The notes: generated by a model from the sequence alone, not told the origin. 36,739 bases of DNA from Oscillospiraceae bacterium (GCA_020025395.1 JAHHSE010000001.1:1-36739), one strand, 5' to 3'; positions 15,052-23,814 are shown, counted from the first letter of the stretch. Numbers and translations are program-made.

Positions 15052-15529
15052 TTAAATAGTATCTACACAAGTTTGCGCCAAAACAACGCACCAAATAGCA
15101 AAGCAGCGGATATGCACTGCGGCGAGAAAAGATGCTGTATTTTCAGCATATTGTGCAGCAATCCCCCGCCATCGTTTCAGGTGTAAAAAAGCGTTTTCCG
15201 CCAAATGGCGGAGCCGATACAAATAACGGTCGTACTCCCGTTGCTGTTTGCGATTTCATTTTGCTGGAAGGACGACATTCATTCCAGCACCGGCAGCATA
15301 AGCAACAATTCGGCTGGTGACACACCCTCGATGGGCCAGCAGTGTTTCCGCAGCACGGGGACAGATCCCGCCATGATGCTCCGGTGCGCAGGATCCAAAA
15401 CACGCCGTTGAGAAATCGCCGGTTATCCTGCGCTATTCCACCCCATTGCCCTCGTTGTCCCGGCAGATGCGGGTCCAGCAGGGTCCACACCGCATCACTG
15501 ATATCGCAGCGTTGCTGCTCATTCCTCAT
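15052..15529 (-). pseudogene. IS5-family (IS427-type) transposase remnant
   Basis: The N-terminal part (start ATG 15529 with AGGTG upstream) reads CDISDAVWTLLDPHLPG and FLNGVFWILRTGASWRDLSP, the N-domain of IS427-type transposases. The C-terminal DDE part survives in another frame as NRKQQREYDRYLYRL, then LAENAFLHLKRWRGIA and NTASFLAAV, ending at the TAA at 15054-15052. The middle of the gene, including most of the catalytic region, is deleted and at least two frame changes separate the parts. About 160 codons remain of the expected 250 or so. Non-functional. Confidence 0.88.
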
Positions 15530-15768
15530 AGGAACACCTCTTCCTGGGCTGTTCTCCCTATTATATCTCGTTTCCCGTGTAAACATGATTTAGAATGGAC
15601 CTAAATTTTTGGTGATTTAGAGTTGAGTGGATTGACCTTGGTAGAAATATCAGACGCTGTTTCCGCATCTGTCCGCTGCGGCATGATGGGTCAAGGTCAT
15701 CCATGATAAAACGCACCAGAATAATCCTTTCTGCCCTCGTATCCTCCGGGGCGGGATTAGCTGGCCAT

Positions 15769-16106
15769 TTAAAAGGGCCGTTCCGGTTCAGCTGCCTCTC
15801 CTACTGCGGAAGAGTCATAAGGCTGCACTTCTGCTTGAGTCTTGTCCTTATAGAAATCATCGAAGTACACGCGCTCTGCCAGAATCTCAGTTGACCGGCG
15901 AGAGTTCCCCCGTAGTTAGACACAAACTCACTGTTATGCTGCCATGCAGCCACATTGACAAAGTCTGTCGCGGCTTCCCCGGTGCTCTTGTCCTTGCAGT
16001 CTCGGCTGACAGCCAGAGAAAAGGATGCAGCAGGGATGCCGCTCTGTGCATGGCGCAGCTCAGGATCGCGGGTCAGACGACCCATCAGGGTAATGTGATT
16101 CATCAT
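15769..16106 (-). pseudogene. single-stranded DNA-binding protein (Ssb) remnant
   Basis: A good start (GGAGGAACTACTT then ATG at 16106) leads into MMNHITLMGRLTRDPELRH and FSLAVSRDCKDKS and then DFVNVAAWQHNSEFV, a clear Ssb OB-fold. After SEFVSNYGG the frame breaks and an internal piece is missing. The tail continues in a second frame as EILAERVYFDDFYKDKTQ and ends in the acidic tip EPERPF at the stop 15769, close to the usual Ssb C-terminal tip. It is the type carried by conjugative or mobilisable elements rather than the housekeeping copy. Confidence 0.85.
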
Positions 16107-16259
16107 AAGTAGTTCCTCCATTTTCGATTTAAAAACATATTTGATTTTGGCACATAGCGGTCCATTGATATTCTGATTCTCACTCCGATGGGGTACTGCC
16201 CCATCATTGCGCTCCACGATCAGGCAGTGCCGATTTCTCCAGATATGAGAAAGGCAGGA

Positions 16260-17121
16260 TCAGCGGCATATCTGCTTCTTTAGAATGTCGTTGCAGTCCT
16301 TGGCTGTTTGCGGCATTGCATTAGGAACGGTATCGTCAGATAGCTTTGCGGCAATACCCACTGCGGCCCGTTGCCCAGCAGCATCGTGATCCAGGCCCAG
16401 CGCCACTGTTTCAATGTGGGGATAGTCGGCCAGCTACTGCTCCAGAGCAGCCGGGAGCTTCATACTGCGGTTTTTCCCAGGACCATAGACTCCGTTCAAA
16501 GCTGAGGATTGGCCTGTGTCCAGTTCTTCCCCTAAAGCCGTAAAAGGGTCAAAAAGGATATCGCAGCCGATACCACGGCTCTGTAAATAAGAAAGGACAC
16601 AATGGTTATTGGAATTCCTGACGGGCAGACAGCAGCTTTTGGAGGTCTTCTGTGTTTTGATGTGGAGCAGAGTATTCGTCCGTCAGACTGCAAAGCAATG
16701 CTGCAGCCTCTGGAAACGGCTGGCCTTCTATACGAATCATGTAGTTTAATGCTGATATTCCGTCGATTCCCTGGGGACCACCAATACCATTTCCCGTTAG
16801 AGATTTTAAGGCTGTCGTGGGTGGGTCGTATAGGTTCCTGAACAGAGCCGAATCAGTTTGCCGGGCTGCGTCTGAGATAGATAGGTGTGCAGATCGACGG
16901 ATCTCGCCCGCCGGATCTGTGTTTTTGTGACATAAACAGTTCTCACTCCTTGTCTGTCCTTTTAGGTTTGTATGATGTAAAAACGCAGTGACAGAGCGTC
17001 CGATATGGGTCACTCTGCCGCTGCGACCCAATTCAAACCGCAGCTGCCAATCGCACTGCGGTTCCGTCTTTGACCTCCTTACAGGCGGCCGGGCCGGCGG
17101 AAAAACCTGTGATCCGCACAA
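16260..17121 (-). pseudogene. DUF3991/Toprim (primase-like) mobile-element protein remnant
   Basis: Coding traces in two frames. The upstream part contains LTGNGIGGPQGIDGISALNYM and RIEGQPFPEAAALL, the N-terminal layout of element-borne DUF3991/Toprim proteins. After a one-base shift near 16606 the text continues as NNHCVLSYLQSRGIGCDILF, and then the Toprim core VALGLDHDAAGQRAA and KDCNDILKK, ending at 16260. An in-frame TAG lies at 16436-16434. It is upstream of the ssb remnant on the same strand, the order seen in conjugative/mobilisable elements. The region is lower in GC than the neighbours, consistent with transfer. The start is not defined. Confidence 0.78.
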
Positions 17122-17205
17122 AATACGGCGTTGCGTCTAACCCTTTTTCAGCCCCGAGACCTTGTGCCAGACTGCGCCGTATTGAGCTGAATTGAGGGGA
17201 AAAGA

Positions 17206-17240
17206 AAAACCCCGGAACCATTGCGGTTCCAGGGTTTTTG
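17206..17240 (-). terminator. terminator of the rplM-rpsI operon
   Basis: On the minus strand AACCCTGGAACC, loop GCAAT, then GGTTCCGGGGTT followed by TTTCTTTT, immediately after the rpsI stop codon. Confidence 0.88.
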
Positions 17241-17258
17241 AAAAAATCGCGTCGTAAA

Positions 17259-17663
17259 TCAGCGCTTGGAGAACTGAGGCGCGCGGCGGGCGGCCTTGAG
17301 GCCGTACTTCTTACGCTCCTTCATACGAGGATCACGGGTCAGGAACCCGGCGGTCTTCAGAGCGGGACGGAATTCGGGATTCATGAGCAGCAGGGCACGG
17401 GCCACACCGTGACGGATGGCGCCGGCCTGACCGGTCACACCGCCGCCCTGGACGGTGACATTCACATCCACCTGACCCACCACCCCGGTGGTGACAAGGG
17501 GCTGACGAACCAGGAGCTTCAGGGTCTCCAGGCCGAAGTAATCGTCGATGTCACGGCCGTTAATGGTGATCACACCGCTGCCTCCCTCATAGACATGGAC
17601 ACGGGCAACGGAGGACTTGCGACGGCCGGTTCCGTAAAAATAAGGCTTCTTGCTCTTATACAT
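17259..17663 (-). CDS. rpsI: 30S ribosomal protein S9 (uS9)
   Basis: A 134-residue ribosomal protein of the small-subunit head, whose C-terminal tail reaches the P-site tRNA. The family signatures are present: YGTGRRKSSVARVHVYEG at the N-terminus, GGGVTGQAGAIRHGVARAL in the middle and the invariant basic tail ending in FSKR. It follows rplM by 14 bases, the standard pair in bacteria. AAGGAGG precedes the ATG. Normal length. Confidence 0.98.
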   Translation of the reverse strand: MYKSKKPYFYGTGRRKSSVARVHVYEGGSGVITINGRDIDDYFGLETLKLLVRQPLVTTGVVGQVDVNVTVQGGGVTGQAGAIRHGVARALLLMNPEFRPALKTAGFLTRDPRMKERKKYGLKAARRAPQFSKR

Positions 17664-17677
17664 ACTTCTCTTCCTCC

Positions 17678-18109
17678 TTATTGAGCGGTCCAGATCTCGG
17701 GCTTCTGAGCCTCATGCTTATGCTCGCCGCCGCGATAGATGTGAAGGCGGACCAGGGAGTCCTTGGTGACAATGTTCCGGGGCATCATTCCCCGGACCGC
17801 CAGCTTCATGGCCAGTTCGGGCTTCTCCTGCATCAGGATGCGGTACTTGGTCTCCTTCAGACCACCGGGATAGCCGGAGTGTGTACGATAGAACTTCTGC
17901 TCCCCCTTCTTACCGGTGAGAACAGCCTTCTCGGCGTTGAGTACGATGACAAAGTCACCGCAGTCGGCGTGGGGGGTGTACTCGGGCTTATGCTTGCCCC
18001 GCAGCAGGGTGGCGGCGACAGCAGCGGTTTTGCCCAGGGGCTTTCCGGCCGCGTCGAGGACATACCACTTGCGGACGATATTGCCCTTATTTGCCATAAA
18101 AGTGGACAT
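17678..18109 (-). CDS. rplM: 50S ribosomal protein L13 (uL13)
   Basis: A 143-residue large-subunit protein that binds 23S rRNA early in assembly. Typical elements are RKWYVLDAAGKPLGKTAA, the GDFVIVLNAEKAVLTGKK segment, YRTHSGYPGGLKE, and AVRGMMPRN. The ATG at 18109 is chosen because GGAGG lies 7 bases upstream; the in-frame TTG at 18115 would touch the ribosome site. First gene of the rplM-rpsI operon, behind a structured leader. Confidence 0.98.
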   Translation of the reverse strand: MSTFMANKGNIVRKWYVLDAAGKPLGKTAAVAATLLRGKHKPEYTPHADCGDFVIVLNAEKAVLTGKKGEQKFYRTHSGYPGGLKETKYRILMQEKPELAMKLAVRGMMPRNIVTKDSLVRLHIYRGGEHKHEAQKPEIWTAQ

Positions 18110-18120
18110 GGTCAAACCTC

Positions 18121-18219
18121 CAATTTTGCTTCTATTTCCATTTTGATACTTACAAATAGAGTTCCACTCTGGACGAGCGGAACGATTTGTATTATAATGC
18201 AGAGGTTTCTAAGTGTCAA
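18121..18219 (-). promoter_or_regulatory. rplM promoter and structured leader (L13-leader-like)
   Basis: A consensus sigma-A promoter, TTGACA (18219-18214), 17 bases, TATAAT (18196-18191), drives rplM. The leader then forms a 9-bp hairpin (GTTCCGCTC, loop GTCCA, GAGTGGAAC; 18183-18161) and a second CTATTT/AAATAG stem (18159-18132) just before the ribosome site. Firmicute rplM leaders are known autoregulatory elements that mimic the L13 site on rRNA; this one is a candidate by position and shape only. Confidence 0.78.
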
Positions 18220-18331
18220 CAGATTTTGAAAAGTTTTTTATTTATATTTTCATATCTCTGATTTTCTCTTGTTTTCTCTTTATAACACCCGATTTCTTCT
18301 TTTCAATTTCGTTTTTTGAGGAGGCTCTTTT

Positions 18332-19120
18332 ATGCAGAAATTACTCTCTTATGTCCGCAGATGCGTGGAGGACTACGACATGATCTCCGCCGGAGACAGG
18401 GTGGCGGTGGGGGTTTCCGGGGGGAAGGACTCCCTCACCCTTCTGGCCGCTCTGGCCAAGCTCCGGACCTTTTATCCCCTGCCCTTTCAGGTGGAGGCCT
18501 TTACCCTGGATATGGGGCAGCCGGGGATGGACTTTGGGCCGGTGGCCGACTACTGCAAGTCCATCGGCGTTCCCTATACGCTCCTCAAAACCGAGATCGC
18601 TCACATTATTTTCGATGTGCGGAAGGAGAAAAATCCCTGCTCCATGTGCGCCAAAATGCGCCGCGGCGCCCTCCACAACGCCATTTTGGAACGGGGAATC
18701 AGCAAGATCGCCCTGGGACACCATTTTGACGATGCGGTGGAGACCTTTTTCCTCTCCCTTTTTTATGAGGGGCGGATCTCCTGCTTTCAGCCTGTGACCT
18801 ATCTGGACCGCACCGGAGTGACCCAGATCCGTCCTCTTCTGTACTGCGGAGAGGGCTTTGTCCGAGGCACCGCCCAGCGGCTCTCCCTTCCCATTGTAAC
18901 AAACACCTGTCCCGCTGACGGACTGACCCAGAGGCAGGAGGTAAAGGAGCTGATTGAGGCCCTTTCCCACCGGTATCCCCGGCTGAAGGACTATGTCTTC
19001 CGGGCCATGCAGGCCTACCCCCTGCCTGCATGGAAACCCAACAGCTCCCGCAGAGTGCCTCCGCCGGAGGGGGGGCAGGGAGAGAGGGGAGGTGTCCCGT
19101 CCCCCGAAAAGCGGTTTTGA
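18332..19120 (+). CDS. ttcA: TtcA-family tRNA 2-thiolation-type protein
   Basis: A 262-residue PP-loop ATP pyrophosphatase. The nucleotide motif SGGKDS is at residues 29-34. Two cysteines CSMC (103, 106) and a third at C193 (NTCPAD) match the three ligands of the [4Fe-4S] cluster of TtcA, and GHHFDDAVETFFLSLF is the TtcA/TilS helix. TtcA makes 2-thiocytidine at position 32 of some tRNAs. The last 30 residues are Pro/Gly/Arg-rich and probably disordered. GAGGAG stands 8 bases before the ATG. The exact tRNA target in Clostridia is unproven, so family is firmer than substrate. Confidence 0.87.
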   Translation: MQKLLSYVRRCVEDYDMISAGDRVAVGVSGGKDSLTLLAALAKLRTFYPLPFQVEAFTLDMGQPGMDFGPVADYCKSIGVPYTLLKTEIAHIIFDVRKEKNPCSMCAKMRRGALHNAILERGISKIALGHHFDDAVETFFLSLFYEGRISCFQPVTYLDRTGVTQIRPLLYCGEGFVRGTAQRLSLPIVTNTCPADGLTQRQEVKELIEALSHRYPRLKDYVFRAMQAYPLPAWKPNSSRRVPPPEGGQGERGGVPSPEKRF

Positions 19121-19206
19121 TGGGGAATAGACGGAAAAAAAGGGGGAAGACGAAATCACAGGTCTGTCCATCCCGGGGTCCGCATATGGTGAGAAGGAGA
19201 ATTCCG

Positions 19207-19242
19207 ATGACGGGAATTTTCTATCTGATACCAGGGATGTGA
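19207..19242 (+). CDS. possible 11-residue leader peptide
   Basis: The mini-gene MTGIFYLIPGM has a strong Shine-Dalgarno (AGAAGGAGA) 5 bases before its ATG and stops 4 bases before the next ATG at 19247. The following gene has only a weak site of its own (AGGGA), so translation of this peptide may feed ribosomes to it. Alternatively it is simply an upstream ribosome-loading site. Confidence 0.35.
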   Translation: MTGIFYLIPGM

Positions 19243-19246
19243 CGAA

Positions 19247-19846
19247 ATGGAAGAAAACCAGATCAGACTGCGGGGGCAGGTGCTGTCTCCCCCGGCCTTT
19301 TCCCATGAAAGCCACGGGATCCGTTTTTATCAGTTTCCCCTTTCGGTCAAGCGGCTCTCCGGCGCGGAGGACGAGCTGAATCTTCTGGGACCGGAAGAGC
19401 TGGTGGGCAGGGTTCGCCCCGGAGAGAGGGTGGCGGTCCTGGGACAGGTTCGGTCCTACAACAACCGCTCCGGCGTGGGCAGCCGCCTGGTGATCACGGT
19501 TTTTGTCCAGACCCTTCTGGCGGAGCCGGGACCATCGGAAAACAGTCTTTTTTTGTCTGGTGTCCTATGCAAAAAACCTGTTTTTCGCAGAACACCCCTG
19601 GGACGGGAAATCTGCGACCTGATGCTGGCGGTCCCCCGGCACTACGGGCGGGCGGACTATCTCCCCTGTATCGCCTGGGGTGCCACGGCGGCCAGGGCCG
19701 CCGCCATGACGGTGGGCCAGAGCGTCAGCCTGGAGGGACGGCTCCAAAGCAGAGGATACCTGAAATCCAATGGGGAGACGCAGATTCCGAAGGTGGCCTA
19801 TGAGGTCTCCATCTCCTCCCTCCGAGAGCAGGAAGCACCCACATAG
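19247..19846 (+). CDS. two-OB-fold single-stranded DNA-binding-like protein
   Basis: A 199-residue protein with two successive Ssb/PriB-like OB-fold halves. The first (about residues 5-90) has IRLRGQVLSPP, FYQFPLSVKRLSG and RVAVLGQVRSYN. The second (about 100-190) has SLFLSGVLCKKPVF, ICDLMLAVPRHYGRADYLPC and VSLEGRLQSRGYLK. The GxL / CDxxLAVPR / DYxPCIxWG pattern is the usual Ssb core. The acidic C-terminal tip of replicative Ssb is absent (it ends QEAPT), so it is probably not the main Ssb. No partner gene shows its role. Confidence 0.75.
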   Translation: MEENQIRLRGQVLSPPAFSHESHGIRFYQFPLSVKRLSGAEDELNLLGPEELVGRVRPGERVAVLGQVRSYNNRSGVGSRLVITVFVQTLLAEPGPSENSLFLSGVLCKKPVFRRTPLGREICDLMLAVPRHYGRADYLPCIAWGATAARAAAMTVGQSVSLEGRLQSRGYLKSNGETQIPKVAYEVSISSLREQEAPT

Positions 19847-19913
19847 ACCAAATGGTTTTTGCGTGATTTTTCGCGTAATTTCATCCTTTTTCCAAAAACG
19901 GAAGGCTTTACAC

Positions 19914-19943
19914 AGGATAATGTTCTCCGCACTGCTCAAACTA
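19914..19943 (+). promoter_or_regulatory. possible sigma-G promoter of the spore protein gene
   Basis: AGGATAA (19914-19920) and CAAACTA (19937-19943) are 16 bases apart and loosely fit the sigma-G elements (TGHATA / CATNNTA). It is placed about 60 bases before the SASP start; the match is imperfect. Confidence 0.35.
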
Positions 19944-20003
19944 TGCTTGGGTCAAGTACCCGACACAAAAAAACAAATCAATTTGAAAAGGAGAAACATT
20001 ATC

Positions 20004-20207
20004 ATGTCCAGCTCCAAAAACAGCAATCAGCCCGTAGTCGCCAGCGCTCGTGAGGCTCTCAATAAGTTTAAGATGGAAGCCGCCAATGAGGTGGGTGTCA
20101 ACCTGAAGCAGGGTTACAACGGCGACCTGACCAGCCGTGAGGCCGGTTCCGTGGGCGGTCAGATGGTCAAGAAGATGATCGAGGCCTACGAGAAGAATAT
20201 GCAGTAA
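20004..20207 (+). CDS. alpha/beta-type small acid-soluble spore protein
   Basis: A 67-residue DNA-coating protein of the spore core that protects DNA from UV and heat. The two family signatures are present: KFKMEAANEVGVNL, containing the GPR protease cleavage site, and DLTSREAGSVGGQMVKKMI. AAAAGGAG lies 11 bases before the ATG. It is monocistronic, ended by a strong terminator. Its presence indicates a spore-forming lineage. Confidence 0.96.
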   Translation: MSSSKNSNQPVVASAREALNKFKMEAANEVGVNLKQGYNGDLTSREAGSVGGQMVKKMIEAYEKNMQ

Positions 20208-20252
20208 CTTTTCCGTTTGCCTGGGAATCACGCGGGACAGACAGGAAAACAG

Positions 20253-20292
20253 GGAAGGGCAGATCCGGCGGGGTCTGCCCTTCCTCCTTTTT
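20253..20292 (+). terminator. terminator after the SASP gene
   Basis: Perfect 11-base arms GGAAGGGCAGA (20253-20263) and TCTGCCCTTCC (20274-20284), followed by TCCTTTTTT. Confidence 0.88.
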
Positions 20293-20338
20293 TGCGCATC
20301 ATGCCTCTCAATTGACATGGGGAATGGGGCGGGCTATC

Positions 20339-21430
20339 ATGCGACTTATAAGGAGGGAGGAACTGGAAACCCTGCGACTCTGGGATCAGGACAACAGAAA
20401 GCCGGAAAACTGGCAGCTCTCTCCCAAGGCGGTCCGCCTCTTCATTCTTGGCTCCAAGGCCCCTGTCCGCTGCGGGGATCGGGAGAATATCATTGAGAAA
20501 AAATATTTGGGCAACGACGCTTTGGTGGAGCGGAGCATCATCACCCTGGCGGGTAATCGGGGCCTGATGCTTGCGGGGGAGCCGGGAACGGCAAAAACCA
20601 TGCTGTCCGAGCTGTTGACCGCCGCCATCAGCGGATGCAGCACCAACACCGTCCAGGGGACAGCGGGAACCACGGAGGATATGATTAAATACAGCTGGAA
20701 CTATGCCCTTCTTCTGGCCAATGGACCCAGCCGTCAGGCCCTGGTCCCAGCCCCTCTCTATGTGGGGATGGAAAAGGGAATCCTGACCCGGTTTGAGGAG
20801 ATCACCCGGACCCCGGCGGAGATCCGGGACAGCCTGATCAGTGTGCTGAGCGACAAGGTGATGAACATTCCGGAGCTGGGGGACGAGGGACTTTTGTTTG
20901 CCCGTCCCGGTTTTAATGTGATCGGCACCGCCAACACCGGAGACAGGGGTGTCAATGAGATGTCCAGCGCCCTAAAACGCCGATTTCATTTCGAAATCGT
21001 CCAGCCGGTGGGGGATGTGGCGCTGGAGAAGCGGATCATCCTCAATGAGGCGGGGGCCTTGGCCCAGGCGTCAGGGATTACCCAGCCTCTGGATGAGGAG
21101 GCGGCGGAGCTGCTAGCCACCACCTATCATGAGCTTCGGACCGGCCTTTTCCGAGAAGGGGAGCGGATTGAAAGGCCTGCCGCCGTCATGAGCACCGCCG
21201 AGGCCATCTCGGTCTGCTATCAGACCTTCATGTCCGCCTGGTACTATGGGGACGGGCGGATGGAGGAAAAAATCTGGTCAAGAACCTGGTGGGAGCGGCG
21301 GCCAAGGAGTCCCAGGAGGATATGGATAAGACCATGGGCTATTTTTCCACCGTGGTCTCCAGAAAAGCGAAGCAGGAGGGCGGCGCATGGAAACGCTATT
21401 ACGAGGCGAGAAATCAGCTGGGGGGATCCC
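20339..21430 (+). pseudogene. MoxR-type AAA+ ATPase, frameshifted
   Basis: Residues up to about 310 are an intact-looking MoxR-family ATPase: Walker A GEPGTAKTM, Walker B-like segment ILTRFEEI, sensor region FNVIGTANTGDRG and MSSALKRRFHFE. At 21267-21272 a run of six A puts the frame out. One more A would restore KNLVKNLVGAAAKESQEDMD, which continues in another frame to about 21430. The ATG at 20339 is the likeliest start; the frame is also open to TTG 20312. Such MoxR ATPases act as chaperones together with VWA-domain partners, which follow here. Real decay, slippage or an assembly error could each explain the single break. Confidence 0.82.
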
Positions 21431-22250
21431 CTTCTCTCTGGATGCGCCCGTCCTCTATTATCCGGTGCGCCACCACAGCCCGGCCTGCGCCTGGCATTTG
21501 GAGCGGGTTATGGAGTGGTATCGGCCGGAGTGCGTCCTGGTGGAGGGACCGGAAAACGCCAACGATCTCATCCCCGTCCTGGTCCATCCGGACACGAAGG
21601 CCCCTATGGCCCTCTATTACGCCTATTGGGACCGAACCGGTCTTTTGGACCGGGAGAAGGGGGAGGAGGAGCTTCTGGCGGACGGATGCCTGGCCAGAGA
21701 AGCCCACATGGCCCTCCGTATTGAGGAGGCCTCCCGTCAGTATGGGCGGATGTGGGACAGACTGCATCAGGACAGGCTGAAGCAGGAGAGCGCCGCCGTT
21801 CAGCGGGTCATCCTCTCCATCTTCTCTGACCCGCGGCATCGGAACACCAGCCGATTTCTCCATCAGACCGTCTTTTTAAACTGCGGCTTTGCCCGGTTGG
21901 AAAAGGGGCCGGACTGCTGGTCCAGGGCTTTCTCATGGGGATCGGCTCCGTGTCGGACGCCCTTGCGGACGGTCTGGAAGGTCTTCTGCTGAAGGATGGG
22001 GATTTCGCCTCCCTGTGCGAGGCCTGCGCCGCCTTAAATACCCTGGATGAGTGGTAGCTTCAGTATGGGGAGCGGGGGACCTGTGACTATTCGTCCCTTC
22101 TCCGTCAGTGCTATACCCGTTTGCTGCATCGAATCCCCGCTTTAAATCAGGTGGATGACCGCTCGGTCCGTCAGGTTCAGGAGGCCTGTACCCTCCTCTA
22201 TCAGATCACAGAGATCCTCACCGACCGGGGGGGTGCTTGGAAAGGTGGAC
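21387..22250 (+). pseudogene. DUF5682-like protein, truncated and frameshifted
   Basis: The ATG at 21387 overlaps the end of the MoxR frame. The protein begins METLLRGEKSAGG, followed by VLYYPVRHHSPACAWHLERV and VLVEGPENANDLIPVLVHPD, the start of the DUF5682 family found beside MoxR/VWA genes. At 21905-21908 a run of four G breaks the frame (one more G would restore it to AGLLVQGFLMGIGSVSDAL). An in-frame TAG follows in LDEW-stop near 22055, and a further shift occurs at the G7 run near 22230. Only about 280 codons remain of a family usually over 600. Family assignment is from motif memory and context. Confidence 0.7.
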
Positions 22251-22890
22251 CGAACCAGCCGAAGCTCCCTTCCCTCCATCCGCAATCTGGATATTCGGCG
22301 GACCATTCGGAAAAACCTCGCCCACTATGACAGGGCGTCTGAGCGTCTGATCCTGGAACAGGTCTATTTTTACGGAAGGGTGAAACGCCACCACCCCTGG
22401 CGGATCATCCTGGCGGTGGATGAGAGCGGCTCCATGCTGTCCAATGTGATTCACAGCGCGGTGATGGCGGGGATCCTTGCCAAGCTGCCCATGCTGGACA
22501 CCCGTCTGGTGATCTTTGACACCGCCGTGGCGGATCTGAGCGGCTATGTGGACGATCCCGTGGAGGCCCTGATGAGCATTCAGCTGGGAGGAGGGACGGA
22601 CATTGCCAAGGCCCTCACCTACTGCGAAAGCCTGATTACGGACCCCCCATCGGACCATGGTGGTGCTGATCAGCGACCTCTGTGAGGGAAACAGCCGGGC
22701 CAAGCTCTATGGGATCTGCCGGGATATCATTGAGAGCGGGGCCAAGCTCATCGCCCTCACGGCGCTGAACGGCGAGGGCAGCCCCTGCTATGACCGCACC
22801 ACCGGGGAGCATCTGGCGGGACTGGGGGCCTATGTGGGGGCCATGCCCCCCGCCCGGCTCCCCGATCTGGAGCGAGCTCTGCGCAGCCTC
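22250..22890 (+). pseudogene. VWA-domain protein (MoxR partner), N-terminally deleted and frameshifted
   Basis: The text resumes as RNLDIRRTIRKNLAHY and then the von Willebrand A core IILAVDESGSM (MIDAS DxSxS), VIFDTAVADLSGYVDDPV and LGGGTDIAKALTYC with the MIDAS Thr/Asp. At 22643-22648 a run of six C breaks the frame; five C would read DPHRTMVVLISDLCEGNS, which continues in the next frame to LPDLERAL. The usual first 150-200 residues are missing. The metal site is complete, so the ancestor was probably an active partner of the ATPase. Confidence 0.8.
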
Positions 22891-23745
22891 CACGGGGAAT
22901 ATGCCGCCTATTTCACCCGATCCGCCGCCTATCGGGACACCGCTCTGTTACGGCGGTTCTCCCAGGCCTTTCGTCTGGCCTCCGCCCTGGAGGCTGCGGA
23001 TCAGGACGGGATCCAGGCTCTGGCCGGGATCTTTCGGGAGGAATATGAGCCGGTGGATCGGCTGAAGCTTTCCCTTCTGGGTCTGCGGGACTTTACGGGT
23101 CAAAGCGGATATGCAGGTACCATCTATGATTTCTGGGAGGAGCAAAAGGGGGGCTATTACACCTTTTCCCAAGTGCGCCCCACCTTTTATGAGGAGAACG
23201 CCGGGAGGCTTATGGGGACTGCCCGTCCCTCTCTCTCAGCTTCAGGGGGGTTCCATGGAGCTGAGAGGGGCCAGGGCAACCTGAGGGGGAAACCTCTCCG
23301 CCACCGAGGGCTGCAAGGCCGCCCTTCTGGGGGAGAGGTCCCCTGGCAGCCTCCTGCCCAGGGAGGAGATTTTTTCACGGTTTGACCGACTCCTGGTTCG
23401 GCGGAGCCGTCCCAACACCCCGGAGCAGGACCGACTGGCTCTGATCCGCCCGGACAACTGCCTCCCTCAGACATACGACCGGGCCCGCCAGTGCTTCTCC
23501 ATCCGGCCGCAAGATCCAGAGGGCGGAGCCTGTGGCTGGAGGTTCCGTACAGAAAGGAACGGGCCAAGCTGATGGAGCGACTGGAAACGCTGGTTCAATG
23601 GCTGGAGGGGGGGACTGGCGGATCTTCTCCAATCCGGACTGGATACCTCCGCCTTCGCCCCCAGATTCCACGCTCTGGCCCTCCAATGCGAGGAGAGAGG
23701 GCAGATTGGACTGACCGGCGGTCAGGACAAGGGCCGGGAACTCCT
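22890..23745 (+). pseudogene. unidentified remnant downstream of the VWA gene
   Basis: Protein-like text continues in the VWA frame (SLHGEYAAYFTRSAAY, FREEYEPVDRLKLSLLG, GYAGTIYDFWEEQKGG) to about 23215. It then appears in pieces in other frames: SRFDRLLVRRSRPNTPEQ near 23380-23440, ERLETLVQWLEGG near 23575, and LLQSGLDTSAFAPRFHAL near 23620-23680. No frame is open throughout and no domain is recognised. It is probably the next gene of the MoxR cluster, fused to the VWA reading frame by deletion. Confidence 0.5.
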
Positions 23746-23803
23746 CAGCCAAGAAAGAACCCCTGTTTTCGTCAGGCGAAAACAGGGGTTCTTTCTTGGC
23801 TGA
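23745..23803. terminator. long perfect inverted repeat, bidirectional terminator
   Basis: A 27-base perfect inverted repeat (arms 23745-23771 and 23777-23803) with loop TCAGG separates the plus-strand remnants from the minus-strand lysO. The core arms ACCCCTGTTTTCG/CGAAAACAGGGGT are flanked by AAGAAAGA and TCTTTCTT, giving T-rich tails in both directions. Confidence 0.82.
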
Positions 23804-23814
23804 AACAGAGAATT

